Both the position numbers and the translations under genes were made by a program. The notes under the pieces are model-generated. The model searched no databases. It was not told where the DNA came from and worked only from the letters and a program-made list of their open reading frames with translations. A DNA stretch of 64,000 bases from Hypnocyclicus thermotrophus. Lineage in GTDB: Bacteria; Fusobacteriota; Fusobacteriia; Fusobacteriales; Fusobacteriaceae. This document shows positions 33,684 to 43,960 of this stretch, in pieces (within the stretch, counting starts at the first letter, position 1; every line of letters begins with the position of its first letter). Location of the stretch: positions 1-64,000 of the forward strand of contig NZ_SOBG01000005.1 in the NCBI RefSeq assembly GCF_004365575.1, read 5' to 3'.

Positions 33684-35270
33684 TTATATTTTAGGTATCG
33701 TAAATAAAAACGTCGCACCTTTTCCTATTTCTGATTCTACCCAAATTCTTCCACCATGATACTCTATTATATTTTTACATATAGGTAAACCAAGCCCTGT
33801 TCCTCCTACATTTCTTTTTAATATATTATCCGTTTGTTTAAACTTTTCAAAAACCGTTTCAAAATGTTCTTTTGCTATTCCTACTCCATTATCTTTTACC
33901 CCTATTAATATATGTTTATCACTATAGTGTTTACAAAATACCTTTATTTCAGTATTTTCATTTGAAAATTTTATTGCATTATTTATTAAATTTAATAAAA
34001 CTTGTAATATTCTATCTTTATCAAAAGGTATCTCACATTTTTCATCCTGAAATTCTGTTTGTATTATAATATCTTTTTTAGCTGCAAAACTTTCCATATT
34101 TTTTACTGCTCTTTTTATAATAGCGTTTATATCATTTATTTTTATTCTAAATTCCATTTTCCCTGCTTCAATTTTAGAAAGATCTAATATATCATTAATA
34201 AGTATATTTAATCTATCTGTTTCTTCATTAATAATGGATAAAAACTCTTTCTCTATACTATCTTCTTGAGCCATATCAATAAGTGTTTCAGCATAAGCTT
34301 TTATTGAAGTAAGCGGAGTCCTAAGTTCATGCGATACCATAGATAAAAATTCATCTTTTAGTTTATCTATTCTTTTTAGCTCTTTTAGCTCTTTACTTTC
34401 CCGTAAGTCTCTTAAAACTATAAGTTTTCCTGCATTTTCTTCTTCAAGTTTAAGAGGTTTTACCCCTACTCCAAATAATATTTTTGTATCTTCATCTATT
34501 TTGTATTCTATTTCTTCAGTAATATAACTTTTAATTTCCTTTTTTACTATTCTATTAAGCTTTGTTATAAATTCTATATCAAACTTTGTATTAATTAATT
34601 TTTTTCCAAATACGTCTTTTCTTTTTATATTAATTAATTCTTCCATTTTTTTATTGTATACTCTTATTTTTTCTTCGCTATCAAGTACTATTATACCATC
34701 ATTCATATTTTGAACTACATTATCCATATAATTTTTTAAGGCTTTTAAATTTTGATTTCTTCTTTCTAAATCTTTATACAAAATAACATTTTCAAAAGCT
34801 ATTGATATTCTACTTGTTACAATTTCTAACACTTTTAATTTATTCTTAGTAAAGTATTCCTCTACATAAATAGTATTTAATATAAACGCTCCTATTATTT
34901 TTTCTTGGATTACAATAGGAACAATTACTGAGGTTTTTATTTCTTCAACTTCTTCTTTTAATACAAAGGCTTTTCTCATTTTTCCTGCCCATAATAAAAA
35001 GTTTTCACGGAGAATTTTTAATAAATTTTTCTTTAATACATTATTATAATTTTTTTGTTTAGTAATTATATATAAATTTTTTTCTTCGTTGAATTTTACA
35101 AATGCTACAGAATGATAATCAATAATTCTCTTAAGCTCCTTTATATAAAGCTCAATAAGTTCATCTTCATTCATATCCATATTAAGATCGTTCTGTATCT
35201 CTAAAAATAAATTTATTGTATCTTCATAGGTCTTTTTTATATTTAATTCTAATTCTATATCCCTAGCCAT
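33684..35270 (-). CDS. Soluble sensor histidine kinase (GAF-PAS-HisKA-HATPase)
   Basis: This 528-residue kinase has no membrane helix. A GAF domain spans about 20-165, a PAS domain about 190-295 (VQNMNDGIIVLDSEEKIRVYNKKM), then the phospho-histidine box FLSMVSHELRTPLTSIKAYAETL and an HATPase domain with N-box LLNLINNAIKFS, DNGVGIAKEHFE and GGTGLGLPI. It should sense a cytoplasmic signal and phosphorylate the receiver protein encoded 13 bases downstream. AGGAG precedes the ATG, which lies within the last codons of pgpA (16-base overlap). Confidence 0.93.
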   Translation of the reverse strand: MARDIELELNIKKTYEDTINLFLEIQNDLNMDMNEDELIELYIKELKRIIDYHSVAFVKFNEEKNLYIITKQKNYNNVLKKNLLKILRENFLLWAGKMRKAFVLKEEVEEIKTSVIVPIVIQEKIIGAFILNTIYVEEYFTKNKLKVLEIVTSRISIAFENVILYKDLERRNQNLKALKNYMDNVVQNMNDGIIVLDSEEKIRVYNKKMEELINIKRKDVFGKKLINTKFDIEFITKLNRIVKKEIKSYITEEIEYKIDEDTKILFGVGVKPLKLEEENAGKLIVLRDLRESKELKELKRIDKLKDEFLSMVSHELRTPLTSIKAYAETLIDMAQEDSIEKEFLSIINEETDRLNILINDILDLSKIEAGKMEFRIKINDINAIIKRAVKNMESFAAKKDIIIQTEFQDEKCEIPFDKDRILQVLLNLINNAIKFSNENTEIKVFCKHYSDKHILIGVKDNGVGIAKEHFETVFEKFKQTDNILKRNVGGTGLGLPICKNIIEYHGGRIWVESEIGKGATFLFTIPKI

Positions 35271-35761
35271 AAATTAACTCCTATTAATATTATATTAGCC
35301 ACTATTCCTGCTAAAAAATCATCAGCCACTACCCCTACACCATTTTTCATATCTTGTACTTTATCTATAAACAAAGGTTTTGTTATATCAAATAATCTAA
35401 ATAATATAAATGCTAATACTATATTGATAATAAGTGATAAAATAGTTGTAGGATTTACCATAAATAATGTTGTCATATAACCAAGCACTTCATCAAGAAC
35501 TACTTGTTGTGGATCTTTTTTATAATAAATTTTTTTTTCTGCAAAATCACACATATATATTGAAATAAAAAATAAAAATATTAAAAATACAAAATATATC
35601 ATATTATAAATTTTTTCATTCTTTATTATACCACTAAAATACAAAGAATGAAAAATAATATATAACGGAATCGCCCCTAATGTCCCTATTGTCCCTGGTG
35701 CTTTTTTACTTCTTCCTGTACCAAACCATTCTAAAAAAAATTGTACTATATTTTTATTCAT
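35255..35761 (-). CDS. pgpA: Phosphatidylglycerophosphatase A
   Basis: PgpA makes phosphatidylglycerol by removing phosphate from phosphatidylglycerophosphate at the inner membrane. The 168-residue protein begins with WFGTGRSKKAPGTIGTLGAIPLY and has the DEVLGYM and DxxKPLFIDK.. NGVGVVADDFLAGI motifs of the family, with about four membrane helices. AAAGGGAG precedes the ATG. It is the first gene of the operon running through the two-component pair, cinA, XRE-cupin, kdsC and the fatty acid kinase. Confidence 0.93.
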   Translation of the reverse strand: MNKNIVQFFLEWFGTGRSKKAPGTIGTLGAIPLYIIFHSLYFSGIIKNEKIYNMIYFVFLIFLFFISIYMCDFAEKKIYYKKDPQQVVLDEVLGYMTTLFMVNPTTILSLIINIVLAFILFRLFDITKPLFIDKVQDMKNGVGVVADDFLAGIVANIILIGVNLWLGI

Positions 35762-35966
35762 ATTTCATCTCCCTTTATATTTTTATCAACAATTTTATTG
35801 AATTTTTTTATATTTTATTTTTCATCATTATAATAAATAAAATTTTAAAATATTATCTTTCTCAAATAATTCTCAATTTTTTATTTCTTTTAAAAATAAA
35901 CTCTATATTTTATAAAAAAAACTTTTAATATTTTTTATAATTAATTTTAAATTTTAAAATATAATT

Positions 35967-38129
35967 CTATAATACTCCTGTGTCAAAATTATATCCTCTA
36001 TATTCTCCATTCATTCTTTCTAAACTTTCAAGTATTTTAATCATTTCATCTTCTGTTTCAAATATAAAATCTAATCTTATCTCATCTAAATTCAAAACTT
36101 TTATTTCATTTAGTTTTGGTATAAGATTTAAAGGTTCTTTTAAATAAATTTCTACATTTCCAATTTTATTTTTTATTCCAATAAATTCATCGCCATTTTT
36201 ATTTTTAAACTCTATTTTATTATTATCAAATATTGAATACTCTATATACATTCCCTTAAGATATCCATATACTACAAGTGCTTTATTAATTTTTTCTGAT
36301 TTTATATTTTTTATCGTTTCTTTATCTAACTCTTGAGATAAATAAACAGTTTCTACTTTATCTATTTTTTCTAATTCTTTTATTGCATAAGAATTCGTTA
36401 TATTAAAATTTTTATCTAAAGTTATTTTATTATTCTTATTATTTATTACTTGATAAAAATTTGTACACAACTTACTTTCCAAATCTATTTTATCCAAATT
36501 TTTTTCATTTGCAACTTCTACCTGTTTAAAGTATATTTCATCTATTTTTTTATTTTCTAAATATTTCTTTGCAATATTATATTGTTTTTCATTTGACACC
36601 AATACTGAGATTCTTAATTTTTTATGTTCTTTTTCTCTAAATTTTTCTATTTTTTTTATATTTACTACTCTTTTTTTGCTTTTTAATATTTCATTTTCTA
36701 GTTCTTTTATGATTTCTCTTCGAATATTTTTCAATTCACTAAGCGGTAGAAAAATATTTTCATCATTCTCTATTTTTATATTTTTAATAAAGAATGAAGT
36801 ATCTCCTAATTCACTAAATTTTTCTATAATTTTTTCTTTTGTCGTAGCTCTTTTTTTTGCTTCTTTTATAACAAAATATTCTTTTTCAATATTTATATTT
36901 TCATAATAAATTTTTATTTTCAATTTATTATTTAACGTTGCTATAACTTCTATATTTATTCCAATTTTTTTTTCTGAATTTTTTATTTTTTGATTTATAT
37001 TATCTAAAATCGATTTATTATAATTTTTATAGATATATTCTGTTTTATTTAAATTTTCAAATAAATTTTTTCTAAATATAATTATATCATCTTTTTTAGC
37101 TTCTTTTCTATTTTTACTAGATTTTATATCTATTTTATTTATGTTATATCCATATAATATATTTAAATTTTTATCTACAAAAGTTATTCCATCTCCTAAT
37201 ACAACACTATCTAATAGTTTAAATTTATTATCTGATATTTTTTCCCCTATTTTATATCCAAAATGTGATGCATATTTTTTATTCATCAAGTTTTTATCAT
37301 TATAAAAATACCCTTTACTATATCCTCTATTAAATATTTTTTCTATATTACTTTCTCTATCTAAATCATCTATAAGATTTCTATAATAATTTACTACTTC
37401 ATATACATATTCTTCGCTTTTCATTCTACCTTCTATTTTTATAGAATTAATACCTATTTCTTTTAATTTTTTTATCTCATCTATTCTAAATAATTGATCC
37501 TTTGGACTAAGTATATATTCTTTATTAGTGTCTAATATATATTCTTTTCTACAAGGTTGTGCACACATTCCTCTATTTCCACTACGTCCACCTATAAAGC
37601 TACTCATATAGCAATTCCCTGAATAAGATATACATAAAGCACCTGATACAAACATTTCTAATTCTACATCAGTTTTTTCTCTAATTTTTTTTATACTATT
37701 ATAATCCAATTCCCTAGCTGGCACTACTCTAGTTATTCCAAATTTTTTAAAAAAATTTATCTCATCTGCATTCGATATTGTCATTTGTGTACTTGCATGG
37801 ATTTCTATATCAGAAAAATTTTTTCTAATAAATCTTAATAATCCAAAATCTTGTACTATTATTGCATCTACTCCGTATTCATATACTTTCTTTATGTTCT
37901 CATATAAACTTTCTAGCTCTATATCTTTTATTACAGTATTAAGTGTTAAGTATATTTTCACTCCTCTAAGATGCGCATAATCTAGTGCTGTTCTTAATTC
38001 CTCAAAAGTAAAATTTTTAGCTCTTCTTCTAGCTCCAAATCCTTTTATCCCTAAATATACCGCATCTGCTCCAGCTTTAACTGCAGCTAAAAATTTATTA
38101 TAATCACCAGCTGGTGCTACTATTTCCAT
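35967..38129 (-). CDS. Peptidase U32 family protein (RlhA/TrhP-like)
   Basis: This 720-residue protein has a U32 domain opening with EIVAPAGDYNKFLAAVKAGADAVYLG and a four-cysteine stretch GALCISYSGNCYMSSFIGGRSGNRGMCAQPC that in relatives holds an iron-sulfur cluster. Despite the peptidase name, E. coli relatives RlhA and TrhP hydroxylate cytidine in 23S rRNA or uridine in tRNA. The long C-terminal half (DUF3656-like and very charged) fits the RlhA-like group. Which RNA is the target cannot be decided here. AAAGAGG precedes the ATG. About 205 bases downstream hold only A/T-rich DNA. Confidence 0.88.
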   Translation of the reverse strand: MEIVAPAGDYNKFLAAVKAGADAVYLGIKGFGARRRAKNFTFEELRTALDYAHLRGVKIYLTLNTVIKDIELESLYENIKKVYEYGVDAIIVQDFGLLRFIRKNFSDIEIHASTQMTISNADEINFFKKFGITRVVPARELDYNSIKKIREKTDVELEMFVSGALCISYSGNCYMSSFIGGRSGNRGMCAQPCRKEYILDTNKEYILSPKDQLFRIDEIKKLKEIGINSIKIEGRMKSEEYVYEVVNYYRNLIDDLDRESNIEKIFNRGYSKGYFYNDKNLMNKKYASHFGYKIGEKISDNKFKLLDSVVLGDGITFVDKNLNILYGYNINKIDIKSSKNRKEAKKDDIIIFRKNLFENLNKTEYIYKNYNKSILDNINQKIKNSEKKIGINIEVIATLNNKLKIKIYYENINIEKEYFVIKEAKKRATTKEKIIEKFSELGDTSFFIKNIKIENDENIFLPLSELKNIRREIIKELENEILKSKKRVVNIKKIEKFREKEHKKLRISVLVSNEKQYNIAKKYLENKKIDEIYFKQVEVANEKNLDKIDLESKLCTNFYQVINNKNNKITLDKNFNITNSYAIKELEKIDKVETVYLSQELDKETIKNIKSEKINKALVVYGYLKGMYIEYSIFDNNKIEFKNKNGDEFIGIKNKIGNVEIYLKEPLNLIPKLNEIKVLNLDEIRLDFIFETEDEMIKILESLERMNGEYRGYNFDTGVL

Positions 38130-38243
38130 AATCTACCTCTTTTTTTATACTTCTTTTTATTTTTCAACCATAATTTAATATAAATAATTAGTTTTAATAT
38201 TACAAATCTAAAACTATAATTTAGTTTTTTATAAATGAATAAT

Positions 38244-39335
38244 TTATTTTATATAATATTTACTACATAATTCTTCTGCTTCTAATATAGCATTTTTTAT
38301 CATTTCAAAATCTACTTTATAAGGTGAATTCCATATTGTATCACCCTTATACATAGCTTTATTTATAACTCTTTTCAATTTATCATCATCCAAATCATAT
38401 CCAAGTCCTTTTATTCCAATAGGTGCATTTATACTATGATAAAATTCTAATATCTCATCAAGCATATCATATTCTTTATCTAATACTAATTGTACAATAT
38501 TTCCAAATCCTACTACTTCTCCATGAAGATTATTTTCTCTATATTCTGGGAAAATAGTAAATCCATTATTTATAGCATGTGCTGCAACCGCTCTACAAGC
38601 TTCTCCGCCGATTCCTCCTATCAATCCAGCCGTTAAAATAATATGTTCTATTATTCTATCAACTTCTTCTGAATAATTTTTATTTTCTATATCTTTAATT
38701 ACTTTTTTTCCATATTTTAATATCTCGTTATATGCTTTTTTGGCTAAATATATAGCTATTTCAAGTTCTACATTTTTATTTTTTATATTTTTTGTATATG
38801 CATTTGTTTCTATCCATTTTGCTAATGTGTCTTGTATTCCAGAGATAATATATCTTTTAGGTGCTTCAAATATTATCTTTTTATCCATATAAAGTATATC
38901 TGGATTCTTATAAATATTAAAATATTCATAAGAAGCTCCTGTATCAGAGTATACCGCACTATGACTTGCCCATGATGCACAAGTAGCAGCTATCGTTGGC
39001 ACTGTAACTATTTTTACATCTGCTTTATATCCAGCAGCTTTTACTGTATCCATAGTTTTTCCACCACCAAACCCTATTATACAATCACTTTTATTTTCTT
39101 TTATTACTTTTACAACTCTGTCTATTTCTTTATGAGTGCAATCTCCGTTAAAATATTCTATTTTTATATTCAATTTATTTTTTAATGAATTAATTCCAAA
39201 TACTATTATATCTTCAATATTTTTATCATATAATACAGTAGCTTCTCTTGAAATTTTAGATATTTCATTACCAATATTTTTTAAAATATCATATCCACTT
39301 ATATAATTTCTTGGTGCAATAAAAAGATTAAGCAT
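38244..39335 (-). CDS. gldA: Glycerol dehydrogenase-like (iron-containing ADH family, GldA)
   Basis: This 363-residue enzyme has the NAD-binding GFGGGKTMDTVKAAG segment, TVPTIAATCASWASHSAVYSDTG and a metal site around GGIGGEACRAVAAHAINNGF and NLHGEVVGFG. It most resembles GldA, which oxidises glycerol to dihydroxyacetone with NAD+, but lineage-specific relatives act on other polyols. AAAAGGGG precedes the ATG. An extended -10 box lies about 150 bases upstream. No dihydroxyacetone kinase operon is beside it. Confidence 0.82.
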   Translation of the reverse strand: MLNLFIAPRNYISGYDILKNIGNEISKISREATVLYDKNIEDIIVFGINSLKNKLNIKIEYFNGDCTHKEIDRVVKVIKENKSDCIIGFGGGKTMDTVKAAGYKADVKIVTVPTIAATCASWASHSAVYSDTGASYEYFNIYKNPDILYMDKKIIFEAPKRYIISGIQDTLAKWIETNAYTKNIKNKNVELEIAIYLAKKAYNEILKYGKKVIKDIENKNYSEEVDRIIEHIILTAGLIGGIGGEACRAVAAHAINNGFTIFPEYRENNLHGEVVGFGNIVQLVLDKEYDMLDEILEFYHSINAPIGIKGLGYDLDDDKLKRVINKAMYKGDTIWNSPYKVDFEMIKNAILEAEELCSKYYIK

Positions 39336-39486
39336 AATCCACCCCTTTTAAAATACTTTCTTTATATATTTCATTTACTCTTATTCTAATTTTCTTTATT
39401 TTTACTTTTAGAACTAATTAATCAATTTTTATATTTTTACTTTTTAATCTATTTCTTCATACTAAATCTTTACATTTTTTCACTCT

Positions 39487-39495
39487 ATTATAGCA
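39487..39495 (-). promoter_or_regulatory. Extended -10 promoter of gldA-like gene
   Basis: On the minus strand TGCTATAAT (TATAAT at 39487-39492) gives an extended -10 box, 16 bases spaced from a weak -35. It lies just past the terminator of the outer-membrane protein gene and would give a leader of about 145 bases. Confidence 0.55.
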
Positions 39496-39558
39496 CAATA
39501 ATATTGATTTTAAAAGACTTTGTCTAGTGTCACTATACATATTTTTATGTATAAAAAA

Positions 39559-39582
39559 AGAGAAGTGGATATCCACTTCTCT
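39559..39582 (-). terminator. Terminator of the beta-barrel gene
   Basis: AGAGAAGTGGAT followed directly by its inverse ATCCACTTCTCT is a perfect 24-base palindrome, with a run of T's beyond it on the minus strand (39552-39558). Confidence 0.85.
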
Positions 39583-39601
39583 AAAATTTATTTTATATTA
39601 A

Positions 39602-40609
39602 TTATAATCCATAAGTAAATTCTACGCCAGCAACTGTTTTAGTTTTTGACATATCAGTAGAATCTTCTTTTGCATAAACTTTATTTTCAGAAGAAGTTAT
39701 GATTAATTTTGGAGTAATTGTAAAGTGTCCTTTAGACATTCCTACTCCAGTTTCTAACTCAGTAGTAGCTCCATTTGTAGTATTTACTTCTTTATTTAAT
39801 AATTTTACTGAAGCATATGCAGTTGATGCATATCCATTTATTTCTTCTAAGCTATATGATCCTTTTGCAAAAACTCCTGTTTGTGCATCTGCATTTTTAT
39901 TATCTTTTTCCATGAAGAACTCTCCATTTACTGATACTGCATCAGTTAAATTCATTGAAGCAGTAGCTCCTGTATACATAGCTTTAGTTCCAGTTGTATA
40001 AGATACTGCAGTTCCTAATGTAACTCCTGCTACAGTAGTATTGAATTCACCTTTTACTTGATATTTATTTTTTGTATTAGTATTATCCATAACTGCTAAT
40101 TTAGCTGCTACACTACTAGCGTCATCTAATTTAACTGCTAATTTAAATCCTGGAGCTGAAATGTTTGAATCTGAAGCAAATGTATCATTATCCCAATCCA
40201 TTCCATCTACTTCCCATGGATATAATGTAAATGAAGTCATTTCGCTTCCCATTACAGCCCATTTAATATAAGCTCCTGAATCTTTATCAGTATCTAAATC
40301 AAATTCACTACCAGCACTTATTAAAGTTGCTCCAAATCCTATTTCAAAATCTCCTTCAGTTTTAGAATAAGATGCTGATAAGTTATTATCATCTCCTACA
40401 CTAATATCAAATGATAAATCTCCAAAATCTCCTGTTTTACTAGTTGATAATGTAAAATTTAAATCTCCACCCTCAATATTCATACCATTAACAGTATCTA
40501 ATACGTTTACTGTACCTCCTATATTAGCTCCTGTAACATTCCATTCTGTTGCAAACACTGTACCAGTTACTAGTAATAATCCAGCTAATAAAGTTGCTGT
40601 TTTTTTCAT
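39602..40609 (-). CDS. Outer-membrane beta-barrel protein (porin-like)
   Basis: This 335-residue protein begins with a clear signal peptide (MKKTATLLAGLLLVTGTVFA). The mature part alternates polar and hydrophobic residues in short strands separated by Asn/Asp/Thr-rich turns, has no cysteine, and ends TVAGVEFTYGL. That pattern fits a beta-barrel of roughly 14-18 strands. The final residue is Leu, not the usual Phe, although the -3 Tyr is kept. I do not recognise a named family; it is likely an abundant porin, judged by its strong terminator and unusual A-tract promoter region. AGGAG precedes the ATG. Confidence 0.75.
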   Translation of the reverse strand: MKKTATLLAGLLLVTGTVFATEWNVTGANIGGTVNVLDTVNGMNIEGGDLNFTLSTSKTGDFGDLSFDISVGDDNNLSASYSKTEGDFEIGFGATLISAGSEFDLDTDKDSGAYIKWAVMGSEMTSFTLYPWEVDGMDWDNDTFASDSNISAPGFKLAVKLDDASSVAAKLAVMDNTNTKNKYQVKGEFNTTVAGVTLGTAVSYTTGTKAMYTGATASMNLTDAVSVNGEFFMEKDNKNADAQTGVFAKGSYSLEEINGYASTAYASVKLLNKEVNTTNGATTELETGVGMSKGHFTITPKLIITSSENKVYAKEDSTDMSKTKTVAGVEFTYGL

Positions 40610-40993
40610 GTGAACATCATCTCCTCTTTTAGTCTTTTTTATAATAAAAAGTTAAATACTACATATAATATAGTATTCAATTAAAAAAAATAATTTTCTA
40701 AAATATAATTTTTAATACTCTAGTTTTAATTTACCATTTTTTAATTTTTTTTTCAAGCTTTTTTTGATATTTTTTGAGTTTTTTTACCATTTTTTTTACA
40801 CTTTTTTTACATTTTATCTTATTTTTGTTATTTTCTCGATTTTAATACACTTTTAGTACAGTTAATATTTTTTAAATATAAACAATATATATATTATTAA
40901 GACCTTACATTTATAAGAATAACTTATTTTATTCAAAAAGTCAATACCTCTTGAGAATTTTTTTACATTCTTGTACTTTGTATTCTATACATT
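40610..40993 (-). promoter_or_regulatory. Long promoter region with phased A-tracts
   Basis: This 384-base gap has no gene. From 40745 to 40826 there are eight T-runs on the plus strand (A-tracts on the transcribed strand's complement) with centres about 9-13 bases apart, near one helical turn, which predicts strongly curved DNA. A possible distal minus-strand promoter is TTGACT at 40939-40944, a 17-base spacer and TATTCT at 40916-40921. Closer to the gene only weak -10-like sequences are visible (40660-40680). Confidence 0.55.
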
Positions 40994-41965
40994 TTATTTA
41001 TCTGAAAAGATTTCTTCACTAAAATGACAAGCTGCATAATGACCTGGTTCTATTTCTCTCATTACAGGTCTTTCTTGTCTACATTTATCCTTTGCATATT
41101 TACATCTAGTTGAAAATTTACAACCTTTTGGTGGATTTATTGGGCTTGGTAAATCACCTTCTAATTTTATTCTATTTTTACTAGCTTCTATATCTGGATC
41201 TGCTATAGGTACAGCTGATAATAATGCTTCTGTATATGGATGTAATGGTTTTTCATATAATTTATTACTTTCTGTTAACTCTACCATATCTCCTAAATAC
41301 ATTACAGCTACTCTATCAGATATATATTTTACCATACTAAGATCATGTGCAATAAATATATATGTAAGTCCTCTTTCTTTTTGTAATTCTCTTAATAAGT
41401 TTGTTACTTGTGCTTGGATAGATACATCTAAAGCTGAAATAGGTTCATCACATACTATAAATTCTGGATCTACAGCCAATGCTCTTGCTATTCCTATTCT
41501 TTGTCTTTGGCCTCCTGAAAATTCATGAGGAAATCTATTTGCATGTTCTCTATTTAATCCCACTTTTTCAAGTAGATTATATACTATTTCTAATCTTTCT
41601 TCTTTTGTTTTATACATTTTATGCACATCTAATCCTTCTGCTATAATATCAGCTACCGTCATTCTAGGATTTAATGATGCTTGTGGATCTTGAAATATCA
41701 TTTGAGCTTTTTTTGCAAATTCTTTTGTAGGTATATTATTTACATTTGTTCCATTATATATTACATCTCCACCTGATTTTGGATAAAGAACTGTAAGCGT
41801 TCTTCCTAATGTTGTTTTTCCACAACCAGATTCTCCAACAAGTCCTAATGTTTCTCCTTTATATACATCAAAACTAACTCCATCAACAGCTTTTAATATT
41901 TGTTTGTGTCCTACATGGAAATATTTCTTTAGATTTTTTACTTCTAATAATTTCTCTTTTGCCAT
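40994..41965 (-). CDS. oppF: Oligopeptide ABC transporter ATP-binding protein OppF
   Basis: This 323-residue ATPase has Walker A GESGCGKTT, the Q-loop in FQDPQASLNPRMT, signature SGGQRQR, Walker B FIVCDEP and the C-terminal oligopeptide-type cysteine region CKFSTRCKYAKDKCRQERP that in relatives can bind an iron-sulfur cluster. It pairs with OppD to drive peptide uptake. Its start codon overlaps the oppD stop codon by one base; AGGAGG precedes it. It is the last gene of the operon. Confidence 0.95.
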   Translation of the reverse strand: MAKEKLLEVKNLKKYFHVGHKQILKAVDGVSFDVYKGETLGLVGESGCGKTTLGRTLTVLYPKSGGDVIYNGTNVNNIPTKEFAKKAQMIFQDPQASLNPRMTVADIIAEGLDVHKMYKTKEERLEIVYNLLEKVGLNREHANRFPHEFSGGQRQRIGIARALAVDPEFIVCDEPISALDVSIQAQVTNLLRELQKERGLTYIFIAHDLSMVKYISDRVAVMYLGDMVELTESNKLYEKPLHPYTEALLSAVPIADPDIEASKNRIKLEGDLPSPINPPKGCKFSTRCKYAKDKCRQERPVMREIEPGHYAACHFSEEIFSDK

Positions 41966-42996
41966 TATTTTAGTTCCTCCTTTTGCTTAACAATAGGATT
42001 CTCAACTTTTGGCGCATCTTCATGATGTAACCAACAAGCTACTTTATGAGTATCACTTATTCTAAAGAATCCTGGTTTTTTCTCTTTACATACTTTCATA
42101 GCATATTCACATCTAGGAGCAAAAGGACATCCTACAGGAGGTGCTAATAAATCTGGTGGTGTTCCATCTATTGACTCTAAATTTTCTTTTTCTCTATCAA
42201 TATCAAGTCGCGGCATAGATCTCAACAATCCCCATGTATATGGATGTTCTGGATTATGAAATATATCTCTTACTAAAGCTTCTTCCATCACTTCTCCACC
42301 ATACATAACGATTACTCTCTCCGCTATATCAGCAACGACTCCAAGATCATGAGTTATCATTATTATTGCTGTGTTTAATTTATGTTTTAATTCATTCATA
42401 AGGTCTAATATTTGTGCTTGTATTGTAACGTCAAGGGCTGTTGTTGGTTCATCAGCTATTAATAATTTTGGATTACAAGCAAGGGCAATAGCTATTATTA
42501 CCCTTTGTCTCATTCCACCTGAAAATTCATGTGGATATTGATTAAATCTTTTTTCTGGAGTTGGTATCCCTACAAGTCTAAGCATTTCTATAGCTCTTTC
42601 TTTTGCTTCTTGCTTAGTCATATCTTGATGTAAGAGTATACCCTCTACTATTTGATTTCCTATTTTCATAGTAGGATTTAACGAAGATAGTGGATTTTGG
42701 AAAATCATTCCTATTTTTCCACCTCTAATTTTTTGCATTTCTGATTCTGATTTATTTACTAAATCTTCTCCATCAAATATCATTTCACCTTGTTTTATTC
42801 TTCCAGGTGGCATAGGTATAAGCTTCATTACTGTTTGTACTGTAACTGATTTCCCACTACCAGATTCTCCAACTATAGCAAGGCTCTCTCCTTCATTTAC
42901 TGAAAAATTTATTCCTCTTAAAACCTTTACCTCTCCTGCATATGTATCAAAAGAAACATGAAGGTCTTTTACATCTAACAGTTTTTTATTTTCCAT
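41965..42996 (-). CDS. oppD: Oligopeptide ABC transporter ATP-binding protein OppD
   Basis: This 343-residue ATPase has Walker A GESGSGKS, FQNPLSSLNPTMKIG, signature SGGMRQR, Walker B LLIADEP and the cysteine-bearing C-terminal CPFAPRCEYAMKVCKEKKP. It forms the heterodimeric motor with OppF. GGAGAGG precedes the ATG. The gene follows oppC by 38 bases. Confidence 0.95.
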   Translation of the reverse strand: MENKKLLDVKDLHVSFDTYAGEVKVLRGINFSVNEGESLAIVGESGSGKSVTVQTVMKLIPMPPGRIKQGEMIFDGEDLVNKSESEMQKIRGGKIGMIFQNPLSSLNPTMKIGNQIVEGILLHQDMTKQEAKERAIEMLRLVGIPTPEKRFNQYPHEFSGGMRQRVIIAIALACNPKLLIADEPTTALDVTIQAQILDLMNELKHKLNTAIIMITHDLGVVADIAERVIVMYGGEVMEEALVRDIFHNPEHPYTWGLLRSMPRLDIDREKENLESIDGTPPDLLAPPVGCPFAPRCEYAMKVCKEKKPGFFRISDTHKVACWLHHEDAPKVENPIVKQKEELK

Positions 42997-43034
42997 CTTT
43001 ACATTCCTCTCCTAAAATAATATATAAAATAAGA

Positions 43035-43955
43035 TTATTTTCTCAATTTTGGATCTAACGCATCTCTTAATGCATCTCCAACAATATTAAATGCTAAAGT
43101 TGTAAACGATATTAATAATGCTGGTATTACAAAAAGATGTGGTCCTCTTTGTAATAATTGATATCCTTCATTCGCTAAACTTCCCCATGAAGCTAAAGGT
43201 ACTGGAATACCTATTCCAATAAAACTTAAAAATGCTTCACTAAATATAGCTTGAGGTATGTCAAGTGTAAGTCTAACTATTATTTGACCTAATGCATTTG
43301 GAATAAGATGTTTTGTAATTATCCACATCGGATTAGCTCCAAGAGCTATTGAAGCCATAACAAATTCTTGTTCTTTAATCCTTAATACTTCACTTCTTAC
43401 TATCATAGCCATAAACATCCATCTAGTAGCACCCATAGCTATAATTATAGTTTTTAATCCAGGTCCTAATACTACCATTAATAATATAATATATATCATA
43501 CTTGGTACAGACATCATTATTTCTACAAATCTCATCATATAAAAATCTATTTTACCACCAAAAAAACCTGCTATACCACCATATAAAGTTCCTACAACTC
43601 CTTCTATAAATACAACTATTAAAGCAATGGTAAATGATACTCTTGCTCCAGCCCAAATTCTAGTAAAGAAATCTCTACCAAAATTATCAGTACCAAAGTA
43701 ATATCCAGCTTTTAATGATTCCGCATCCCAAAATCTAAAAGTCATATCAGTATTCATTTCTCTATATCCATACTTGTTTAAATATGGTCCAATTATCGCA
43801 AATAAAAACATTACTAGAAGTGACCAAAAGAAAAACATTGCTAATTTATTTTGTTTAAATCTTCTTAACGCATCTTCAAGATATGTCATACTTGGTTTAT
43901 ATATTTTTTCACTTTCAGCTAAATCTTTTCCAACAAACGTAAAATCATGTTTCAT
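43035..43955 (-). CDS. oppC: Oligopeptide ABC transporter permease OppC
   Basis: This 306-residue permease has the OppC N-terminal segment, about six helices and the loop EVLRIKEQEFVMASIALGANPMWIITKHLIPNALGQI that contacts the ATPases. With OppB it forms the membrane channel for peptides. AAAGGAG precedes the ATG, five bases after oppB. Confidence 0.95.
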   Translation of the reverse strand: MKHDFTFVGKDLAESEKIYKPSMTYLEDALRRFKQNKLAMFFFWSLLVMFLFAIIGPYLNKYGYREMNTDMTFRFWDAESLKAGYYFGTDNFGRDFFTRIWAGARVSFTIALIVVFIEGVVGTLYGGIAGFFGGKIDFYMMRFVEIMMSVPSMIYIILLMVVLGPGLKTIIIAMGATRWMFMAMIVRSEVLRIKEQEFVMASIALGANPMWIITKHLIPNALGQIIVRLTLDIPQAIFSEAFLSFIGIGIPVPLASWGSLANEGYQLLQRGPHLFVIPALLISFTTLAFNIVGDALRDALDPKLRK

Positions 43956-43960
43956 AATAA

